A stretch of DNA of 22,225 nt from Melanopsichium pennsylvanicum (taxonomy: Eukaryota > Basidiomycota > Ustilaginomycetes > Ustilaginales), in contig OAPG01000049.1 in assembly GCA_900208305.1 (NCBI GenBank), forward strand, positions 1-22,225, written 5' to 3'. Below, in pieces: positions 16,862-22,225 of the stretch. The notes under the pieces are model-generated. The model saw only the letters and a program-made list of their open reading frames with translations, was not told the origin of the DNA and made no database searches. Every line of letters starts with the position of its first letter. Position 1 is the stretch's first letter. The position numbers and the translations under genes were made by a program.

Positions 16862-17869
16862 ATGCTTTCAATTCTATATAATCTACTAGAGATTCTAGTA
16901 GTTCTTGTTCCAATTCTACTAAGTGTTGCTTTTATGACAGTAATTGAACGAAAAGTAATGGGATCAATGCAACGACAAATTGGACCTAATGTTGTTGGAT
17001 ACTATGCTCTACTACAACCATTTGCAGTACCTCTAATGGTTGTAGTAGTAATCCTAGGCTTTACAACATTTACTCTCTTCTATAATGTATGGTTTGATCC
17101 TATCTACTGTCAAGAGACTGAAGCCCTAGCTACAAATGCAAAGAATGGGACTGTATCTATAACTGACAAGTGGAATAGTCGAATTATTAATGGTGCGTGG
17201 GCTTCTATTAGCCTATATGGTATGTACAAAGTCTTTCAACTGAAGTCTGGCACTGCTGGTAAAGTAGCAGCGATTACAACTATTATGACTACTACTACAA
17301 CTAGTGCTATCTCAATGCATGAAGTGACAAAACCTACTCTTGGATGGGTTCATTCGCGAATGAAGGAAGCAATTTCTAAGGGTTTTAGTACTAGTGTTGA
17401 AGTTGGTGATACTAAACTATCAGGTTCCCTTAATATCGGTAGTAGTACTACCAATAGCAATCATCAGATTAATTCGCCACTAGAGGAAAACGGGTCTATT
17501 TTTGATTGGCTATTTTCACTTCTTCCTGATTTTGTGAAACAGGATCTACGAAATAGAGTTCCTGCAACTGATTTCACAGAACTAAGCGCTATTGACGTTC
17601 TACACTTCCAATACAATATTATTGTATTTCTAGTAGCAGTAAGTGCAATTACTGTACTTTATAGCTTTATTCTAATTACTATCTTCCGATACAGTGTAAA
17701 AAATCGAGATAGTATCGTTAAGATGTCTACACTACTTAGCAAATTTATTCCTTCAGATAAAATGGCAAATAATCTGATTATTCTGCTAAAAATGTTTGTA
17801 GCTGTAAACATTTCAACAATTATTGCAGGGCTAAACTTTCTATTCTACCACCCTTTTATGTTCAATTAA
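16862..17869 (+). CDS. orf335: nad1 N terminus fused to an unknown membrane protein (right copy)
   Basis: Identical 335-residue product to the left copy. The nad1-like part is residues 1-55, the unknown part 56-335 with about three further hydrophobic segments. It follows nad4 on the same strand with a 530-base gap and precedes trnM. Identity of the two copies over the full length shows that the chimera existed before the palindrome arose or that the arms are homogenised. Confidence 0.85.
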   Translation: MLSILYNLLEILVVLVPILLSVAFMTVIERKVMGSMQRQIGPNVVGYYALLQPFAVPLMVVVVILGFTTFTLFYNVWFDPIYCQETEALATNAKNGTVSITDKWNSRIINGAWASISLYGMYKVFQLKSGTAGKVAAITTIMTTTTTSAISMHEVTKPTLGWVHSRMKEAISKGFSTSVEVGDTKLSGSLNIGSSTTNSNHQINSPLEENGSIFDWLFSLLPDFVKQDLRNRVPATDFTELSAIDVLHFQYNIIVFLVAVSAITVLYSFILITIFRYSVKNRDSIVKMSTLLSKFIPSDKMANNLIILLKMFVAVNISTIIAGLNFLFYHPFMFN

Positions 17870-18048
17870 ACAATTAATTGAAGAAATTACATTATACTCC
17901 CCTTTCAATTGAAAATAGATAGAGATAGTCTCTATATTTTCAATCGTTACATAGTAACTTTTTTTATTTGATATAAAAATTTTCATTTTTATTGGCGCGG
18001 TCTGTGTAAATATGGTTAGTATAAGAATAGAAAAAAGTAAATATATAA
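17870..18048. other. Spacer orf335-trnM, right arm
   Basis: Holds the mirrored 3' hairpin with loop ATACTCCCCTT at 17871-17911, then AT-rich sequence with a GGCGCGGTC island near 17993. Confidence 0.5.
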
Positions 18049-18121
18049 AGTACTTTAGTGTAAAGGTGGCACAGCAGACTCATGTCCTGCTAGACCAGTG
18101 TTCGAATCCTGGAATGTACTC
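18049..18121 (+). tRNA. trnM(cau): tRNA-Met (CAU), right-arm copy
   Basis: Exact mirror of the gene at 11756-11828; anticodon loop CTCATGT. Confidence 0.88.
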
Positions 18122-18576
18122 AATTAATAATTATCGCCGGGTTATTTAAAAAGGAATTAATTTATGGGTATGGGGCCCGCCCGTAGGGCCCCTAAATTCT
18201 TATCCATTTTTTTTTTTAGGAATTAAATTTAATAGCGCTTATAAAATATTAGATTTTATTAGCCTTGTATTTAAAATTCTATTCTAAAAAAATCAAAAAT
18301 GTTCCATTTTTATCGGCCAGCGCATAAAATTTTATCGCTATTTTAATAACATATAGTTGAATATATAGATATTCTATCATACTTTATTACTCTGTATATC
18401 ATAATGCTTGTGTTTGTATAGTCCTAATAAAATTACTAGCGGTTAAAAATAAAACAGCGCTTACACGCGACCTTGAAAATAAGAGATTTTATAGTCACTA
18501 CTTTATAAATTGTGATTCATTTTCTCTACTAATAAATCTGGATGGTTACAAATTTATGTATATATATATAGGTATA
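18122..18576. other. AT-rich spacer between trnM and trnE, right arm
   Basis: Mirror of 11301-11755; no gene seen. Confidence 0.55.
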
Positions 18577-18647
18577 GGTCTCTTAGTTTAAAGGTAAAAC
18601 AGTAGATCTTCATTTTACTAATAGGAGTTCGATTCTCCTAGAGATCA
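18577..18647 (+). tRNA. trnE(uuc): tRNA-Glu (UUC), right-arm copy
   Basis: Exact mirror of 11230-11300; anticodon loop TCTTCAT with C33. Confidence 0.8.
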
Positions 18648-18787
18648 GTAGGTTTAGATCTACTACTGCCCGCCTATTAAAATAAAAAGTAGTTTTATAC
18701 TATTATAATAAAATTCGCTACTAAATCTATAAATTAATATATAATAATTAGGAAATAAATGACTGCGGATTTACTAGCGGTAAAAAT

Positions 18788-18858
18788 GTCGACTTAGTTT
18801 AGTGGTAGAATAGGTAACTTGTAATTACTTGACACTAGTTCGATTCTAGTAGTCGGCA
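18788..18858 (+). tRNA. trnT(ugu): tRNA-Thr (UGU), right-arm copy
   Basis: Exact mirror of 11019-11089; anticodon loop CTTGTAA. Confidence 0.92.
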
Positions 18859-19162
18859 AAAATACTGTAAATAATAGAAAATACTATACAGCCCAATAAA
18901 ATAGGATATTTGCGCTTGCGCTGCGCTTGCGCGCGGGCGGTATTTGAATATATATATAATCTTATTATATTCAAATAATTCAACTTGTGTCTGGAAAAGT
19001 TATTTGTTAGTTCATATTATAAATAAATAAGCTATATACATTAATAGAAATAATAATAAAATAGTTGTAGTAGTATCAGTATAAAACGTATTAAAGGTGC
19101 TATAGAAAACGATTAATTATAGTGATTATCTATTTATAGGCGCGGTAGAAAATAAAAATAAA

Positions 19163-19193
<31 letters not shown>

Positions 19194-19551
19194 CAAAAAA
19201 CAAAAATTTTGTTGTTTTCTTGCGCATACTTTTTAATAAAATCTTCGCCTACGGCTGCATACGGCTGCCTACGGCTGCCTACGGCTTTGTTCTTTTTTCT
19301 CCCGAAAAAAAGTAGCCCTAAAAGTATTCTATTTTTATAAGCCCACTATAATTATCAAGTTATTTTTTATAAATAGGGAATGTAGGATGTCATCTAAAGG
19401 AAATACATCATTGCCTGATAAAATATTAGATTTTATCCCCGGTTTATAAAATTCTTCGATTTTAGTAGGTAATGAGAATGGTTGAAAAAAAACAAAAATA
19501 GTTACACTAGTAAATACTATATTAGTATGAAAAATAAGAATACTAGTAAAG
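18859..19551. other. Repeat-rich spacer between trnT and trnQ, right arm
   Basis: Mirror of 10326-11018: GC element at 18909-18940, A-rich hexanucleotide array near 19150-19192, 10-base tandem repeat at 19247-19286. One-base differences from the left arm begin here. Confidence 0.65.
19247..19286 (-). repeat. 10-base tandem repeat x4, right-arm copy
   Basis: Mirror of 10591-10630 including the variant copy; no difference seen. Confidence 0.93.
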
Positions 19552-19621
19552 TAGGATGTCGTCTAAAGGAAAGACTTCCTCTTTTGGTGGGGAAATAGTT
19601 GTTCGATTCAACTCATCCTAG
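19552..19621 (+). tRNA. trnQ(uug): tRNA-Gln (UUG), right-arm copy with one-base deletion
   Basis: Same as 10255-10325 but one A shorter in the A run after the anticodon stem (GGGGAAATAG against GGGGAAAATAG), so the variable region loses a base. Likely a homopolymer sequencing error. Confidence 0.85.
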
Positions 19622-19629
19622 AAAATATA

Positions 19630-19704
19630 TGAAGATAGTAGGGCTCGAACCTACGAACGTCGATATTAAAAGTATCGCACTCTAACCAACTGAGTTATAC
19701 CTTC
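19630..19704 (-). tRNA. trnK(uuu): tRNA-Lys (UUU), right-arm copy with one-base insertion
   Basis: Same as 10173-10246 but with an additional base in the variable loop (plus strand ACGAACGTCG against ACGACGTCG). The left copy has the standard five-base variable loop, so the right is the altered one. Confidence 0.85.
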
Positions 19705-19722
19705 TTTATATAGGTTACTTAT

Positions 19723-19811
19723 GGACAAACCGCTATTGGCGAGGTGTAGGCGATTGCTAATTGTCTGGAATATAAAAAACTTCCTTAGGAGTTCGAATCT
19801 CCTTTTGTCCG
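19723..19811 (+). tRNA. trnS(gcu): tRNA-Ser (GCU), right-arm copy
   Basis: Mirror of 10066-10154; anticodon loop TTGCTAA and long variable arm intact. Confidence 0.92.
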
Positions 19812-20026
19812 TGTAATTATATACCTATATATAGGTATACCAAAATTAAGTAAATACGGGATACTTTTTTGACAAGAGCATTTAAAGTACTAATGCCAAT
19901 GGAGCTGATTGTAAATAGTATGACATTCTGTAACGATTTTGTAATTTTGTCGGAGATATTTCGAAGATATTTTTGCAATTTTTCTAAAAAAGAATATAAC
20001 AAGCAGTACTAATATGTTAAGTACTT

Positions 20027-21051
20027 ATGTTTGTATTTATTTTTTACAACATTTCTATTGGAGCAAAACATTGTTACAGTATAGGTGGAATTACAGGAAC
20101 TATAAAAAAATTACTTATGCTATGCTTAAACTAATTATGTCGCCTATTCCTATTTTTTTTTGTTTGTTTTTTTTTTAATTCTATATGTAATTTGGATGCT
20201 ACTTAATCTCATCTTTATTGCTGAAGCTGTATATCGTGCAGAGGAAACAATAAAAAATATGTAAATTAGTTCTAGTTCAACAGGAATAAAAGTACCTAAC
20301 GAAAAGTTTTTTTGTTTTTTGTTTTTTAATGAGAAAATTTATGAGATGACTAAAGAACTGGCACCACAATCAAATCAGGATACAACAGGTGCTGCGATTG
20401 CAGAGGTGTCAAGTGCCTTTTAACTAAATATACAGTTTATAATGTACCTGTAGATTATCTAATACCATCTACGATACCATTTCTTATTAATAAGCTATGG
20501 TCTTCCTCTTCACCACGAGGACTAGGATATAAATTTTAGGGTACTGCACTAGGTTATACAGCACTATTTTGATGTCAGCGGTTTCTTACCGAAGTGTGAT
20601 TCTTTAGGGATACGGCTCGCTATATTAATAACAAATTTATACTACAGAGCCATATATATATACTAACAGTGCTAACAAGCTGATTACACCTAAGCCAGAT
20701 ATCAATACAGATAATAATACTGATAACAGTAACAATAGTAATACCAGTTACAGTATCCACTCTCCTCTAGAAGATTCAACTAGTTTTCTAGATTCTATTA
20801 TTCGTTTCTGCCTAAATTGGATGGAATCGAATGACAGTAATCGACTACCATCTAATAGAGATGTAATGTACTTGATTTCTTTTGCGCTTGCGCGCGGCTT
20901 TCTTTTTTACGATTCTAAATTTTGTAGTTTATATATAGCAACAGCAGGATTATATTTTCTAATTTGTAGTTTTATGCTATATTCTTAAAATTATTTTAGT
21001 AAAATTAGTACATCATCGGTAAGTGAACTAAAAGAGAGTGAAGCTAATTAA
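20027..21051 (+). pseudogene. Decayed membrane-protein ORF A, right-arm copy
   Basis: Mirror of 8819-9847 with further one- and two-base indels that break pieces still open in the left arm, for example the segment ending SSAF near 20415 and the region near 20106. The net length is 4 bases shorter than the left copy. The GC-rich element is at 20882-20897. Confidence 0.5.
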
Positions 21052-21072
21052 TCAGAATATAGTTAATGGCTA

Positions 21073-21849
21073 ATGCTAAATCTTATTTCAATTAACAAAG
21101 TAGTTCTTATTTTTCTGTTTATTGTTCTCCTAGTATCTAGTCTATGTCTTTACATTTATTACCCTATTTTTTCTGATATTGCTAACGAGTTTAATAATGC
21201 ACTAAAAGCGCTATACAATCTTTTCTACAGATGCTTGTGTTCGATATGTTATTGTTAATAATCCTGTACAAATTTACCAAAAAGGGATTTAAAATCGTAC
21301 TACTATGTTTTATTGGTATTTATCGAGTATATTTTACTTATCCGCCCACTAAAATAGAATACGCGCACGTCCGCTATTGGACTATTTGTGAAAAAGTCAA
21401 GTGGTTTTATTATAAACCTAGTCCTAATCGGTGATCTTTCTACAGGAATTATTATAAATATTGAAATGTTTAACGCATATAATACTGTTGTTAAACTAGT
21501 ATTTTATTCTCTACTTATTCTAGTAATTTCATTTGCAATTCAATCTATTCTTAGTTATTTTACTAAAGGACAGTTTATCTTCAGTAAACAGGTCGGTATT
21601 TGTATTTGTATTTGTATTTATTTGTATTTGTATTTGTATTTGTATTTGTATTTGTATTTGTATTTGTACATAAAATACCACAAATTATATTGATAAAAAA
21701 ATATCAACAATGATAATAGCTATAAATTTATGTACTATAATATTTTTTAATAATTTAAAATCATTTCATCAATGGCGGTGTATTTTAAGGTATTCTATTC
21801 CTTTTTACACACTATATACCAGGAGATGAATACTATCTTTGTTCCTTAA
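21073..21849 (+). pseudogene. Decayed membrane-protein ORF B, right-arm copy
   Basis: Mirror of 8014-8797: the same three frame-shifted pieces (21073-21258, 21231-21434, 21388 onward) and the same tail ending MNTIFVP. Differences from the left arm are confined to the hexanucleotide array and short runs after it. Confidence 0.5.
21596..21667. repeat. Hexanucleotide microsatellite, right-arm copy
   Basis: Mirror of the (ACAAAT)n array with a 2-base loss near 21616 (GTATTTATTTG in place of the regular unit), which changes the frame. Confidence 0.95.
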
Positions 21850-22225
21850 TTATTTATCAAACTTTAATTTACCCCCTTAAGAAATAAAATAGAATATTTT
21901 AATTGGCGCCTACTTTTTTTAAGAAGGGGAAAAAAGAAAAGGATTTCAAACATCTTTTCCGGAGCTTATCTTATAAAATTTCACATACAATTCTAATTAT
22001 CCTATTCATAATTTGTACCATGTATTAGGAATTTTAAAAGAATTTACCGTTCATATAATTACTAGTTTTATTACTAGATATATGTATTTCTCTTCTCATT
22101 TTTTATAATAGCGAGTTATAAAGGGATACAAGATATTTTCATATTGAATAGAAGGCATAGTATAGTTATTTAGTGTACTACCTTTGCACTACTTTTTAAT
22201 TTAGTAGTAAAAAAGAGTTCTTTTT
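21850..22225. other. Spacer to the window end, right arm
   Basis: Mirror of about 7637-8013; no gene. The window stops before the trnA that would follow if the repeat continued. Confidence 0.6.

Larger units (their letters stand above)
14953..22225 (-). repeat. Giant inverted repeat, right arm (cut by window end)
   Basis: Mirror of 7637-14924. No difference was noted from the tip to about 19150. Beyond that there are frequent one- or two-base insertions and deletions (for example near 19165, 19415, 19593, 19661, 19938, 20106, 20420, 20574, 20868, 21616) with hardly any substitution. It ends at the last base of the window inside a homopolymer, still in register with the left arm. Confidence 0.97.

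Overview
The window is mitochondrial DNA, almost certainly fungal: cox3, split cob and nad4 genes, an AT-rich background, group I introns carrying GIY-YIG and LAGLIDADG open reading frames, and eleven different tRNA genes. The nad4 protein (WLPRAHAEAP rather than the WLLKAHVESP type I associate with Dikarya) suggests an early-diverging fungus. Linear mitochondrial chromosomes with terminal inverted repeats are known in some chytrids, which would fit, but this placement is inference and I cannot name a species.

Layout: (1) 1-3139, minus strand: the 5' part of cob, namely exon 1, group I intron 1 with a decayed LAGLIDADG ORF, exon 2, and the start of group I intron 2 with a decayed GIY-YIG ORF. 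The rest of cob lies beyond base 1. (2) 3779-7501: trnI, cox3, trnS(UGA), trnY, trnF and trnA separated by long AT-rich spacers. (3) about 7637-14924: left arm of a giant inverted repeat. Reading toward the tip it holds two decayed membrane-protein ORFs, trnS(GCU), trnK, trnQ, trnT, trnE, trnM, an orf whose first 55 codons are nad1 and whose remainder is unknown, and a 5'-truncated nad4. (4) 14925-14952: a 28-base tip. (5) 14953-22225: the right arm, the same genes in mirror image, cut by the end of the window.

The respiratory genes encode complex I (nad4, part of nad1), complex III (cob) and complex IV (cox3) subunits; the tRNAs serve their translation. The palindrome duplicates nad4, the nad1 chimera and six tRNAs. 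The arms appear identical for about 4.2 kb from the tip; farther out they differ by many 1-2 base indels and almost no substitutions. That pattern looks like unpolished long-read sequence rather than evolution, so the duplication may be a hairpin telomere read through, a true inverted dimer, or a fold-back artefact.

Two features run through the whole window. Intact reading frames contain no UUA/UUG leucine codons and essentially no AGA/AGG arginine codons despite the AT-rich background. A family of short GC-rich insertions is dispersed through spacers and has broken several ORFs, including two exact 13-base insertions in the cob intron ORF.
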